Of a stretch of 59,208 nt of DNA, positions 43,371-51,774 are shown piece after piece. Below the pieces are notes generated by a model that worked only from the letters and a program-made list of their open reading frames with translations, made no database searches and had not been told where the DNA came from. This stretch comes from SKLM01 sp964514285. Lineage in GTDB: Bacteria > Chloroflexota > Anaerolineae > B4-G1. The translations under genes were made by a program, and so were the position numbers. How positions within the stretch are numbered: the stretch's first letter is position 1; each line of letters starts with the position of its first letter. The stretch lies in assembly GCA_964514285.1 (NCBI GenBank), contig CAZEQC010000015.1, forward strand, positions 1-59,208, read 5' to 3'.

Positions 43371-43399
43371 TTGACAGGCTGATAGCTCTAGGTTAGAAT
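43371..43399 (+). promoter_or_regulatory. Promoter of tRNA-Arg
   Basis: TTGACA (43371-43376), 17-bp spacer, TAGAAT (43394-43399), 11 bases before the tRNA 5' end. Confidence 0.85.
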
Positions 43400-43409
43400 A
43401 GTTTTGCAT

Positions 43410-43483
43410 GCCCCAGTAGCTCAATTGGATAGAGCATTGGACTTCTAATCCGAGGGTTGCAGGTTCAAGTCCTGCCTGGGGTA
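43410..43483 (+). tRNA. tRNA-Arg(TCT)
   Basis: 74-nt cloverleaf. Acceptor GCCCCAG/CTGGGGT (first pair G-U), D-arm GCTC/GAGC, anticodon stem TTGGA/TCCGA with loop CTTCTAA (anticodon TCT, reading AGA/AGG), T-arm GCAGG-TTCAAGT-CCTGC and discriminator A. CCA is not encoded. Confidence 0.96.
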
Positions 43484-43492
43484 CTTGCTAGA

Positions 43493-43524
43493 AGGGGGCA
43501 CACTCGAGTGTGCCCTTTTCTCTT
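43493..43524 (+). terminator. Terminator after tRNA-Arg
   Basis: GGGCACAC-TCGA-GTGTGCCC (43496-43515) is followed by TTTTCTCTTT. Confidence 0.9.
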
Positions 43525-43564
43525 TGGGGCTGGCGATGGTCTTAGATACATCCTGGAGGGAGCT

Positions 43565-45229
43565 ATGAAGGTCGTCAACGTAGAGCAGATGCAGCGCATC
43601 GAGGCCGACTCGAACGAGGCCGGTCACTCCTATGCAGCGATGATGGAGCAGGCGGGGCGTTCCCTGGCCGATGCTATCGCGGCTCGGGTGGACCCGCGCG
43701 GGAAGCACGTCCTGGTCCTGGTCGGGCCGGGCAACAACGGCGGTGACGGCCTTGTGGCGGCCCGCTACCTCGGCCAAGCCGGCGCCCAGGTGGCGTGCTA
43801 TCTCTACAAGGCTCGTCATCCGGCCGAGGATGAGAACTTCCGGCTGGTCCTGGAGGGGGACGTGCGCACTGTGCTGGCGGAGGAGGATGGCGAGCATGAG
43901 AAGCTCCGCTCGCTGGCGGAGGAGACGGATATCTTGATCGATGCTCTCCTGGGCACCGGCACGCGCCTTCCGCTTCGTGGCGGTCTGGCGGAGATGCTGG
44001 ACATCGTAGGCTGGGTTGTCGCCGGCCGGCGGGAGAGGGCATCGGACGGTCTGACGTCGCTGCTGCCCGGTTCTGAGTCGACGGAGCGCCGGGGGCCGCT
44101 CGTCGTGGGGGTCGATGGGCCCACCGGCCTGGCGTATGAGAGCGGCGAGCTTGATGCCAAGACGATCTCGGCCGATCTCACCGTGACCTTCGCCTATCCC
44201 AAGGTGGGCCACTTCCGCTTCCCCGGCGCCGGTGCGTTGGGCGAGCTGGTCGTGGCCGACATTGGCATCGAGCCCTCCCTGGCGCAGGACGTGGTTCTGG
44301 AGGTGGTCACGCCGACGATGGTGCAGGAATGGCTTCCCTCTCGCCCCCGTGATGCTCATAAGGGGACCTTTGGCAAGGCGATGATCGTTGCCGGCTCAGT
44401 CAATTACACCGGCGCTGCCTATCTGGCGGGGGCTGCGGCGACGCGGGCCGGCGCTGGCCTCGTCACACTGGCGCTACCGAGCGCGATTCACAGCGCGGTC
44501 GCGGCCCATCTGGCAGAGGCGACCTTCGTCTTGCTGCCCCACGCCATGGGGGTGTTGAGCCCCGAGGCCGCTGGCGTGCTTTGGGAGGCCCTGGAGGGAT
44601 ATGACGTGCTGCTCATCGGCCCCGGGCTCAGTCAAGAGGAGGAGACGGCCGCCTTCCTGGAGAGGATGTTGGGAATCGAGGAGGGGAGGGGAGCCCTGGG
44701 GTTCCTGCAGTCGGAGCGTCCTGCCGTGACCCGGTCCGATTTGCCTCCCCTGGTGATCGACGCCGATGGGCTGAACATCCTCTCGGGGCTGGAGAACTGG
44801 CCGGAGCGTCTGCCCCCTGAGACGGTGCTGACCCCTCATCCGGGGGAGATGGCGCGTCTGATGGACTGTCCCATTGCCGAGGTGCAGGAGGACCGGCTGG
44901 CGGCGGCCAGGTCTCAGGCCGCTGAGTGGTCGCAGGTCGTGGTGTTGAAGGGCGCTCATACCGTCGTGGCGGCTCCCGATGGCCGGGCGGTTATCGAGCC
45001 CTTCGCGAACCCTGGGCTGGCGACGGCGGGCACCGGTGACGTCCTGGCCGGGACGATTGCGGCCTTGCGTGCCCAGGGGCTGAAGCCCTTTGAGGCGGCC
45101 GCAGCGGGAGCGTACTTACACGGGCTGGCCGGGGAAGTGGCCCGCGAGGAGCGCGGGGCTGCGGGCACGGTCGCTGGCGACGTGCTGATCTCTCTCCCCC
45201 AGGCCCTGCAGCGCCTCGGTCTGGCTTGA
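43565..45229 (+). CDS. nnr: Bifunctional NAD(P)H-hydrate epimerase / ADP-dependent dehydratase
   Basis: 554 residues from ATG 43565 behind TGGAGGGA; the frame extends back into the tRNA but that part is not protein. The N-terminal epimerase (YjeF_N; MEQAGRSLAD, VGPGNNGGDGLVAARYL, IDALLGTG, VDGPTGL; about 1-230) is fused to the dehydratase/ribokinase-like domain (about 240-554; HKGTFGKAMIVAGS, DADGLN, LTPHPGEMARL, TAGTGDVLAGTIAAL). It repairs hydrated NADH and NADPH. The fused form is usual in many bacteria. Confidence 0.95.
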   Translation: MKVVNVEQMQRIEADSNEAGHSYAAMMEQAGRSLADAIAARVDPRGKHVLVLVGPGNNGGDGLVAARYLGQAGAQVACYLYKARHPAEDENFRLVLEGDVRTVLAEEDGEHEKLRSLAEETDILIDALLGTGTRLPLRGGLAEMLDIVGWVVAGRRERASDGLTSLLPGSESTERRGPLVVGVDGPTGLAYESGELDAKTISADLTVTFAYPKVGHFRFPGAGALGELVVADIGIEPSLAQDVVLEVVTPTMVQEWLPSRPRDAHKGTFGKAMIVAGSVNYTGAAYLAGAAATRAGAGLVTLALPSAIHSAVAAHLAEATFVLLPHAMGVLSPEAAGVLWEALEGYDVLLIGPGLSQEEETAAFLERMLGIEEGRGALGFLQSERPAVTRSDLPPLVIDADGLNILSGLENWPERLPPETVLTPHPGEMARLMDCPIAEVQEDRLAAARSQAAEWSQVVVLKGAHTVVAAPDGRAVIEPFANPGLATAGTGDVLAGTIAALRAQGLKPFEAAAAGAYLHGLAGEVAREERGAAGTVAGDVLISLPQALQRLGLA

Positions 45230-45252
45230 TCGATCTCTCGCGAGGCAAGCGA

Positions 45253-45279
45253 AAGCCCCTTCGAGCTTCGAAGGGGCTT
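45253..45279. terminator. Bidirectional hairpin between convergent genes
   Basis: AAGCCCCTTCGA (45253-45264) and TCGAAGGGGCTT (45268-45279) form a perfect 12-bp stem with a 3-nt loop. There is no U-run on the plus side. It lies between the convergent nnr and YtxH genes. Confidence 0.6.
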
Positions 45280-45411
45280 CGCACGTCGTACGCCAAACGC
45301 AAGGGGGCGTCAACCTCCCTGCCTCTTTCGGTCTTATGGTCTGCTAGGAGACGCTCGAACACTCCGCGCCTATCCGCGGCAGTGACGAGTTTGTTCTCCC
45401 TTGACGGTCGC

Positions 45412-45780
45412 CTAGGCTTCTGCCTCTACCTCTAATTCGCCTTCGACGTCCATCTCCTCGACTTCCTGGGCCGCCTTCTTGGTCTCCTCGACGGCCTTGC
45501 TCATCTGATCCTGAGCCTCTTCCAGGACCTTCTGACTGCGCCGTTGTGTCTCCTCCGCGCGGCGCTTGATGTCCGCTGCCACGGCATCGGCCTTGGCGCG
45601 GGCTTCGGCCAACGTCTCCTCTGCCTGTTGGCGGAGGGTGTCCGTCTGCTGGCGGATCTGCTCTCGTGTCTCCTCTCCCGACTGGGGAGCCAGGAGGAGC
45701 GCTGCCGCTGCTCCTGCTAGCCCACCCATCAGGAAGCCAGAAAAGAACGCTCCGAATTCACCACCGTTGTTCTTGCTCAC
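45412..45780 (-). CDS. YtxH-domain general-stress-type protein
   Basis: 122 residues starting with GTG after AGGAGGTGCACA. One N-terminal glycine-rich membrane helix (FFSGFLMGGLAGAAAALLLAP) then SGEETREQIRQ and a long amphipathic helix with an acidic tail (ELEVEAEA). This is the layout of YtxH-family proteins, whose role in stress or envelope association is poorly defined. Downstream of another small membrane protein on the same strand. Confidence 0.82.
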   Translation of the reverse strand: MSKNNGGEFGAFFSGFLMGGLAGAAAALLLAPQSGEETREQIRQQTDTLRQQAEETLAEARAKADAVAADIKRRAEETQRRSQKVLEEAQDQMSKAVEETKKAAQEVEEMDVEGELEVEAEA

Positions 45781-45927
45781 TGTGCACCTCCTATCCTCTG
45801 TGAAAGGATCACTCTCGAAACCCTGCTTGCGGTCCCCGGCGGACGAAGCGCCCGCCTGGGTTGCGTAAACGGTCCAACGCGGTCAGCCGCGTTCGCTGGA
45901 CCATAGCCTGCCATCAGATCTGGCGAC

Positions 45928-46455
45928 CTACGCCTCATCATCTCTCTTGCGCAGGCCGCTAGCCTCCCTGATGATGCGCCCTATGCCGGCTAGCGTGCTC
46001 GACCACTTCATGACCGGCGAGACGACGTTGTGACTCACGAACTGAGTCGTGCCACGGACCGTGGTCATAGTCTCATTGGCGGCCTCCAGCATCGGCTTGA
46101 TCTCATCTCGCAGCAAGACGATCAGGGACTGCAGCTGAAGCATCAGGACGATCAGGAGTATGCCGATGAGAAGGGACTCAAACGCGACGAAGACGATGGC
46201 TGCATCCCGCAGGAGCCCTACGACAGCGCTGCCCGGGCTGGGACCCACCCCGGCTCTGGTGGCCTGGTAGGCGCTGATGGAAAGGAAGACCATGAGGACG
46301 ACCAGCCCGATCAAGAGCAGGCCGGCGATAATAGCGCCGCCGATGAACCAGCGACGCGCTCGTTGTTCCGCCGGCGACTCCACGTCGACAGGCTCCGTCG
46401 ACGGCGGCGAGGGCAAGGACTCCGGCGTCATCTCTTCGTGTGTTTGATTCTTCAT
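45928..46455 (-). CDS. Membrane protein of unknown function
   Basis: 175 residues from ATG 46455 (an upstream in-frame start lies inside mnmA). A cytoplasmic, Pro/Ser-rich N-terminus (about 38 residues), two membrane helices (about 38-60 and 85-110), and a C-terminal helix with DEIKPMLEAANETMTTVRGTT, resembling the DUF948-like layout of membrane helix plus coiled coil. It pairs with the YtxH gene. The -10 TATAAT (46470-46465) is only nine bases from the ATG, so the leader is very short. Confidence 0.7.
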   Translation of the reverse strand: MKNQTHEEMTPESLPSPPSTEPVDVESPAEQRARRWFIGGAIIAGLLLIGLVVLMVFLSISAYQATRAGVGPSPGSAVVGLLRDAAIVFVAFESLLIGILLIVLMLQLQSLIVLLRDEIKPMLEAANETMTTVRGTTQFVSHNVVSPVMKWSSTLAGIGRIIREASGLRKRDDEA

Positions 46456-46464
46456 GGCACATGG

Positions 46465-46493
46465 ATTATAGCATAGAATTTTGAGCTTCACAA
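46465..46493 (-). promoter_or_regulatory. Promoter of the membrane-protein/YtxH pair
   Basis: Minus strand: TTGTGA (46493-46488), 17-bp spacer, TATAAT (46470-46465), overlapping the end of mnmA. Confidence 0.6.
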
Positions 46494-47572
46494 ATAGTTC
46501 CGCCACCCAGAACGATGTCCCCTCGGTACAGAACGAGGAACTGCCCAGGCGTGACGTCCCGTTGAGTCTCGGAGAACCGGACGTCGGCCCGATCGCCCGG
46601 CAAGGGTTTCACCGTCACCGGGATTGGACGAGCCCGATAGCGGATCTGCGCCTGGGCGTGGAAGGGACGGCGAGGGGCAGATCCGCTGATGGTGTGCATG
46701 CGCTCCACCAGACATCTGTCCCGTCCGAGCTCGTCTGCCGTGCCGATGACGATGGCGTTCTCCTCTGGCCGGATGGCCAGGACGTAGAGCGGCTCGGAGG
46801 CGGAGACGTTGAGGCCCTTTCGCTGGCCGATCGTGTACGCGGCCAGGCCGCTGTGCTCGCCCAGGACCCGGCCGGCAGCGTCGACGATCGGGCCGGGTTT
46901 CAGGGTATGAGGAGCCTGCTCCTCCAGGAACGTGCGGTAGTCGCCGTCCATCAGGAAGCAGACGTCCTGGCTCTCGGCGCGTCCTGCCACCGGCAGATCG
47001 CGCTGGCGGGCCCACCCGCGGACCTGACCCTTCGTCATATGGCCCAAGGGGAAGCGCGTGTGGGCCAGCTGTTCCTGATCCAGGGCGTGGAGGAAGTACG
47101 ACTGGTCCTTGTCGGGGTCGGACCCGCGCAGGAGTTGATAGGTCCCGTCGACCTGGCGGATCCGGGCGTAGTGGCCCGTGGCCAGGGCGTCGGCGCCCAG
47201 CTGGAGGGCGCGTTCCATCAGCAGGCCGAAACGGACGAGCCGGTTACAGCGCACGCAGGGATTGGGCGTCCGCCCAGCAGCATACTCGGCGATGAAGTAG
47301 TCGACGACGTCCCTCTGAAAGGCCTCCCGGGCGTCGACCACGTGGAAGGGGATGCCGAGCTGTCGACTGACGGCGCGAGCCCGCTCGATGGCCTCCGGAC
47401 TGGGCACGGCGGGGCCCCCTTCCTCAGCGGATCGCAGCCGCAACGTCATGCCGATGACCGTCATACCGATGACCGTCTTAGCCTGCTCCACCAGTCGAGC
47501 AGCGGCCACCGCGCTGTCGACGCCACCGCTCAGGGCCGCGACGATCGTCTGATGGTTGGTCGTCCCTCTCAC
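46466..47572 (-). CDS. mnmA: tRNA-specific 2-thiouridylase MnmA
   Basis: 368 residues; GTG 47572 overlaps the iscS stop and has GAGGAGAC in front. It adds sulfur to U34 of tRNA-Lys, -Glu and -Gln, using persulfide delivered from the cysteine desulfurase. PP-loop SGGVDSAVAAARL, first catalytic Cys in NPCVRCNR, GHYARI and second Cys in ESQDVCF are all present. Right after the PP-loop region a five-residue unit VIGMT is doubled (TVIGMTVIGMT) by a 15-bp tandem duplication. Confidence 0.95.
   Translation of the reverse strand: MRGTTNHQTIVAALSGGVDSAVAAARLVEQAKTVIGMTVIGMTLRLRSAEEGGPAVPSPEAIERARAVSRQLGIPFHVVDAREAFQRDVVDYFIAEYAAGRTPNPCVRCNRLVRFGLLMERALQLGADALATGHYARIRQVDGTYQLLRGSDPDKDQSYFLHALDQEQLAHTRFPLGHMTKGQVRGWARQRDLPVAGRAESQDVCFLMDGDYRTFLEEQAPHTLKPGPIVDAAGRVLGEHSGLAAYTIGQRKGLNVSASEPLYVLAIRPEENAIVIGTADELGRDRCLVERMHTISGSAPRRPFHAQAQIRYRARPIPVTVKPLPGDRADVRFSETQRDVTPGQFLVLYRGDIVLGGGTICEAQNSML
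47448..47477. repeat. 15-bp tandem duplication inside mnmA
   Basis: Plus-strand units ATGCCGATGACCGTC (47448-47462) and ATACCGATGACCGTC (47463-47477) differ by one base. They encode the doubled VIGMT on the minus strand and keep the frame. Confidence 0.85.
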
Positions 47573-48735
47573 GTCTCCTCTCGCAGCCGGCCGACGATGG
47601 CTGGAAGGGTGTCTAGAACGCGATCCACGTCGTCCTGGTCATTGGATCGCCCCAGGGTGAGGCGGAGGCTGCCGATGCCCCACGCTGGCGGAAGTCCCAG
47701 CGCTTTGAGCACGAAGGAGGGCTCTGGCTCGCCCTCGGCGCAGGCTGCGCCGGAGCTGGCGGCGATGCCTTCCATATCGAGGGCCTGGACGATCGATTCT
47801 CCCTCGACGCCGAGGAAGGCGAAGCTGGCGTGGTGAGAGAGTCGCTGCTCCGGGTGGCCGGTGAGGCGGCTGTCCGGGATACGTTCCAGGACCCCTTCAA
47901 TCAACCGATCCCGCAGCGCACGGAGCCGTGCCCCCTCCTCCGCCCGCCTCTCCTCCACCAGGCGGAGGGCCGTCGCCAGACCGACGGCGCCAGCGACGTT
48001 CACGGTACCCGGCCGACGACCTCGTTCGTGATCGCCCCCGGTGATGGCCGGCACCAGAGGGATGTCGCGCCGCACGTAGAGCAGACCCGCTCCCTTGGGA
48101 CCGTGAAACTTGTGGGCCGAGAGGGCCAGCAAGTCGACGTTCAGCTCATCTGGCTTGAGGGGAAGCCGACCGGGAACCTGGACGGCGTCGGTGTGGAAGA
48201 GCACCCCGTGGTCACGGCACATCCGGCCGATCTCCGCGATCGGCTGCAGCGTCCCGATCTCATTGTTGCCCATCATGACGCTGACGAGGACCGTCTCGGG
48301 ACGGAGGGCCGCCTCCACGTCCGCAGGATCGACGAGCCCGGTCTGATCCACGGGGACGCGCTGCACCTGGCAATCAAACAGGTCGCGGAGCTGATCGAGG
48401 GTGTGGCCCACGGCATGGTGTTCGATCGGCGTGCTCACCATGTGGCTGCCGCGACCCGCTTGCCGGGCCGACCATGCGATCCCGCGAAGGGCCAGGTTGT
48501 CGGCCTCGGTCCCCGAGCCGGTGAAGACGATCTCGGAGATGTGACATCCGAGGACGGTGGCTACCATCTGCCTGGCGCGGCCCAGCGCGTTTGCGGCCTC
48601 CCGCCCGAAGGCGTGAGACGACTCGCTGTTGCCGAAGACGGCGTTCCAGTAGGGTGCCATCGCCTCGACGACGCGCGGATCGACCGGCGTGGTCGCGGAA
48701 TGGTCGAGATAGATACGGCGTTCAAAGGTGGTCAT
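47569..48735 (-). CDS. iscS: Cysteine desulfurase (IscS/NifS family)
   Basis: 388 residues from ATG 48735 behind TTTGGAGG; an upstream in-frame start falls in the promoter. PLP enzyme removing sulfur from cysteine as a persulfide. IYLDHSATTPVDPRV, the PLP Lys in SAHKFHGPKGAGLLYVR, and the catalytic Cys in SSGAACAEGEPEPS are seen. Coupled by GTGA overlap to mnmA, hence the sulfur donor for tRNA thiolation, and perhaps for Fe-S clusters such as those of Por. Confidence 0.95.
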   Translation of the reverse strand: MTTFERRIYLDHSATTPVDPRVVEAMAPYWNAVFGNSESSHAFGREAANALGRARQMVATVLGCHISEIVFTGSGTEADNLALRGIAWSARQAGRGSHMVSTPIEHHAVGHTLDQLRDLFDCQVQRVPVDQTGLVDPADVEAALRPETVLVSVMMGNNEIGTLQPIAEIGRMCRDHGVLFHTDAVQVPGRLPLKPDELNVDLLALSAHKFHGPKGAGLLYVRRDIPLVPAITGGDHERGRRPGTVNVAGAVGLATALRLVEERRAEEGARLRALRDRLIEGVLERIPDSRLTGHPEQRLSHHASFAFLGVEGESIVQALDMEGIAASSGAACAEGEPEPSFVLKALGLPPAWGIGSLRLTLGRSNDQDDVDRVLDTLPAIVGRLREET

Positions 48736-48758
48736 AGGTTGCCTCCAAATCTTTTTGC

Positions 48759-48787
48759 ATTGTAGCACGGTGGATGAAACGCGTCAA
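48759..48787 (-). promoter_or_regulatory. Promoter of iscS-mnmA
   Basis: Minus strand: TTGACG (48787-48782), 17-bp spacer, TACAAT (48764-48759), 23 bases before the ATG. Confidence 0.78.
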
Positions 48788-48934
48788 CCCTTACTTCAAG
48801 GTGACCGGCACTTAGGGAAGCTCATCTTGCTTGCCCAGACTGGTTTTCAAACCGCATCTGTATCCGCATTCCGAGGCCTCGGTGCACGTGCCGGTCACCT
48901 TCGCCCATTCGAGAATGATAGCCGTGCTGCCAGA

Positions 48935-48963
48935 TTGACTTCTGCGCTCGGCTTCGCTATACT
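48935..48963 (+). promoter_or_regulatory. Promoter of the DUF3160 gene
   Basis: TTGACT (48935-48940), 17-bp spacer, TATACT (48958-48963). The 305-base divergent spacer 48736-49040 contains only this and the iscS promoter. Confidence 0.75.
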
Positions 48964-49040
48964 GTACGTGTAGCTCGGTGGAACGTGATTCTTTTATTGA
49001 TCTGCGCCTCACATAGGGAGGCGCGAAGGGGTTACCGGTT

Positions 49041-51773
49041 ATGGATAGATTGAGATCCGTCAGCTCGCTTCTCTGGGTCCTGGTTGTCGCTGCGATAGCC
49101 TTCAGTGGGTGCGCGCCAGCTACCACCACATCTCCACCGACGCAGGTGCCGAGCGCCACGCTGCCTCCGCCCACCCAGACACCGGTGCCGGCAACCGAGG
49201 CGTCGACGCCGCCTCTTGAGGTAGAGACGCCGGCCGTCGAGGCCCCGACGGCTGAGGCCACAGAGGGCGCGGCCGTCACCCCGACCTCGCCGCCGTCGGA
49301 GAGCATGGAGCTCGTCTTCGCCTCCTTCGACCAACCGGCGGTGGAGGTCGAGCCCGTGATCTCCCACGAGGGCATCGCCCCGGATCTGAGCAACGTGCAG
49401 AATCCTTTCCTGCTCTCGCAGTCTCAGCTGGAGCACCTGGCCCGGGACGGTCTGGTGGTGAGCCCCGGCGATGAGAAGGAGTTCTTCACTCTCTATGAGC
49501 AGGCCCGCTACAACAACGTGCCTATCTTCGTGACCAGCGATTCGCTGCTTCACGTCTATCACCTCTTGTTCGAGAAGGTCCTGCGCACGGCCGAGGTGGA
49601 GCACTTCATTCCCCTCCTTCGTGATCTCAACGCGGCGATGTTGGCCCAAACCGACCAGCAGTATAAGGCGCTGCTGGGCAGTGGTTGGGAGGAGCCGGCA
49701 CGGCGTGTGGTGGCCTTCGTTGGCGTCGCTAGCCGGCTGCTGGATCCAGGCGTGGAGGTGCCGGAGTACGCGGAGCCGTTGGTCAGCGAGGAGCTGGCCC
49801 TGATCGAGGAGGCCGCCGGCGTGCGCCCCTCGCCCACCTTCCCGGAGCTGGCCCACGGCGAGGACTACACCCAGTACACGCCCCGGGGCCACTACACCAA
49901 GAGCGACGCGCTGCAGGCCTACTTCAAGGGCATGATGTGGTACGGCCGGATGACGTTCCGTCTCAGCAAGCTCTCGGAGACGCGCTCCGCGCTGCTGCTC
50001 GTCCACGCGCTGCGGACGGCCCAGGTCGATGGGGAGCCCGCTATGGAGAGCTGGGCGGACCTCTACAGCCCCACCGTTTTCTTCGTCGGCCGCAGCGACG
50101 ACCTGACCGTCCTGCAGTACAGCCGGGTGATGGATCAGGTCTACGGCGAGGACGTCGCTGTTCGCGACCTGGTGGATGAGGCGCTGCTGGAGGCGTTCAT
50201 CGATGCGGCCTCGGAGCTGCCGCCGCCGCGCATCCTGGGCATCGTCATCGGAGACTGGGAGGAGGTTGAGGAGGAGACGAAGGGCCTGCGCTTCATGGGC
50301 CAACGCTTCGTGCCCGATGCCTTCATCTTCCGTCAGTTGATCTACCGCAACGTCGGTCAACGGAATCCCCCGGACCGACGGGGCCTGCCGAACGGCCTGG
50401 ACATACCGGCGGCGATGGGCTCCGCTCGGGCCTATCAGCACCTGGATCAGATGGGAGAGACCGACTTCGAGGACTACGACGCCCAGCTGGACAAGATGCA
50501 GGCCTGGCTCTCCGGCCTCAGCGTCGAGGACTGGACCGAGACGCTCTACAACTCGTGGCTCTACACCTTCCATCCGCTGCTGGAGGTGCCCGGCAACGGC
50601 TATCCGGCCTTTATGACCTCCCTGGCCTGGGTGGACAAGCAGCTCAACACCGTGCTGGGGAGCTTCGCGGAGCTGAAGCACGACACCATCCTCTACGCCA
50701 AGCAGGCCTACGCCGAGCTGGGCGGCGGCCCGCCCCCGCCGCCTCCGGCGCCCCCCCGGGGCTACGTGGAGCCGGTGCCGGCGTTCTACGCGCGGCTGGC
50801 CGCGCTGACGGAGATGACGCGCAGTGGTCTGGCCCGCCGTGGGCTCCTCGTGCCCCAGGACGCGGTCAGCCTGCAGCGGCTGGAGAAGCTGGCCCGATCG
50901 CTCCAGACCATGGCGGAGAAGGAGCTGCGTGGCGAGCCGCTGACTGAGGAGGAGTACGAGACGATCCGCTACTACGGCGGCGAGCTGGAGCACCTGACCA
51001 TGGCCTCGGCCGACATGCCAGACCACGAGCAGGGTGTGGGCGGCCAGGTGATGCCCGAGGAGGAGCCGCAGGCCGCCGTGGTGGCCGACGTGGCCACCGA
51101 TCCCGATCCCAACGGCGACGGCACGGCCAACCCGGTGGTGCTGGAGCTGGCGGTGGGGCGCATCAACCACTTCCACGCCGTCGTGCCGTTGATCGAGGAG
51201 GATGGGTCGATCACGCTCCAGGTCGCTAAGGGCGGCGTCTTCTCCTACTACGAGTTCGAGTGGCCGGCCGAGGACCGCCTGACCGACGAGCAGTGGCGGG
51301 AAATGCTGGATCAAGGTGAGGCGCCGCCGCGGCCGGGGTGGACCAGCAGCTTTTACACGGAGGAGGGTGAGCACGCCTCGCTGCAGCGCGGCGTCTCCCG
51401 CTTCCAGGACTCGGTGGTCAACGCGTTCTGGTACCTGGAGCCGGGGCAGATAGCCGCCGGGGAGGAGCTGGGCCAGGAGCTGGCAGCCGAGGTGGAGGCC
51501 CTGCAGGCCGAGCAGCGCTATCAGGGGCGCCGACTGATGGGCGTCGATTTCCGCGCCTTCGACCGCCAGGCGGAGGATCTGGCCGTCGTCACGGCCCGGG
51601 AGACCTGGCAGGACGCGCTCTACGAGGGCGAGTACCCCGGGTCCAACGAGAACCCGATTGCCGAACGTGGCCCCTACACGTTGGACGTGACCTACACCCT
51701 GGAGCGAACCGGGGAGGGATGGTGGCTGGTCACCCGCGTCGTCTACGCCGACGGGCCGCCCGAGTGGGAGTAG
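49041..51773 (+). CDS. DUF3160-family lipoprotein
   Basis: 910 residues. Signal helix and lipobox FSGCA (Cys about 24), a Thr/Pro/Ala-rich linker to about residue 95, then the large DUF3160 domain (about 105-700; VPIFVTSDSLLHVYHLLFEK is typical). The C-terminal segment (about 790-910) after the PGWTSSFY region looks like a separate alpha-beta domain, starting at YLEPGQIAAGEELGQ, possibly NTF2/IMS-like; that is a weak guess. Function of DUF3160 is unknown. A polyproline stretch occurs near residue 565. AAGGGG lies ten bases before ATG. Confidence 0.88.
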   Translation: MDRLRSVSSLLWVLVVAAIAFSGCAPATTTSPPTQVPSATLPPPTQTPVPATEASTPPLEVETPAVEAPTAEATEGAAVTPTSPPSESMELVFASFDQPAVEVEPVISHEGIAPDLSNVQNPFLLSQSQLEHLARDGLVVSPGDEKEFFTLYEQARYNNVPIFVTSDSLLHVYHLLFEKVLRTAEVEHFIPLLRDLNAAMLAQTDQQYKALLGSGWEEPARRVVAFVGVASRLLDPGVEVPEYAEPLVSEELALIEEAAGVRPSPTFPELAHGEDYTQYTPRGHYTKSDALQAYFKGMMWYGRMTFRLSKLSETRSALLLVHALRTAQVDGEPAMESWADLYSPTVFFVGRSDDLTVLQYSRVMDQVYGEDVAVRDLVDEALLEAFIDAASELPPPRILGIVIGDWEEVEEETKGLRFMGQRFVPDAFIFRQLIYRNVGQRNPPDRRGLPNGLDIPAAMGSARAYQHLDQMGETDFEDYDAQLDKMQAWLSGLSVEDWTETLYNSWLYTFHPLLEVPGNGYPAFMTSLAWVDKQLNTVLGSFAELKHDTILYAKQAYAELGGGPPPPPPAPPRGYVEPVPAFYARLAALTEMTRSGLARRGLLVPQDAVSLQRLEKLARSLQTMAEKELRGEPLTEEEYETIRYYGGELEHLTMASADMPDHEQGVGGQVMPEEEPQAAVVADVATDPDPNGDGTANPVVLELAVGRINHFHAVVPLIEEDGSITLQVAKGGVFSYYEFEWPAEDRLTDEQWREMLDQGEAPPRPGWTSSFYTEEGEHASLQRGVSRFQDSVVNAFWYLEPGQIAAGEELGQELAAEVEALQAEQRYQGRRLMGVDFRAFDRQAEDLAVVTARETWQDALYEGEYPGSNENPIAERGPYTLDVTYTLERTGEGWWLVTRVVYADGPPEWE

Positions 51774-51774
51774 G

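Noticed and set aside
49032..51374. 780-codon open frame on the minus strand
   Set aside because: Mirror of the DUF3160 gene in GC-rich sequence: Arg/His/Leu-rich composition, no family motif, and the plus strand has a lipoprotein signal, promoter and conserved domain.
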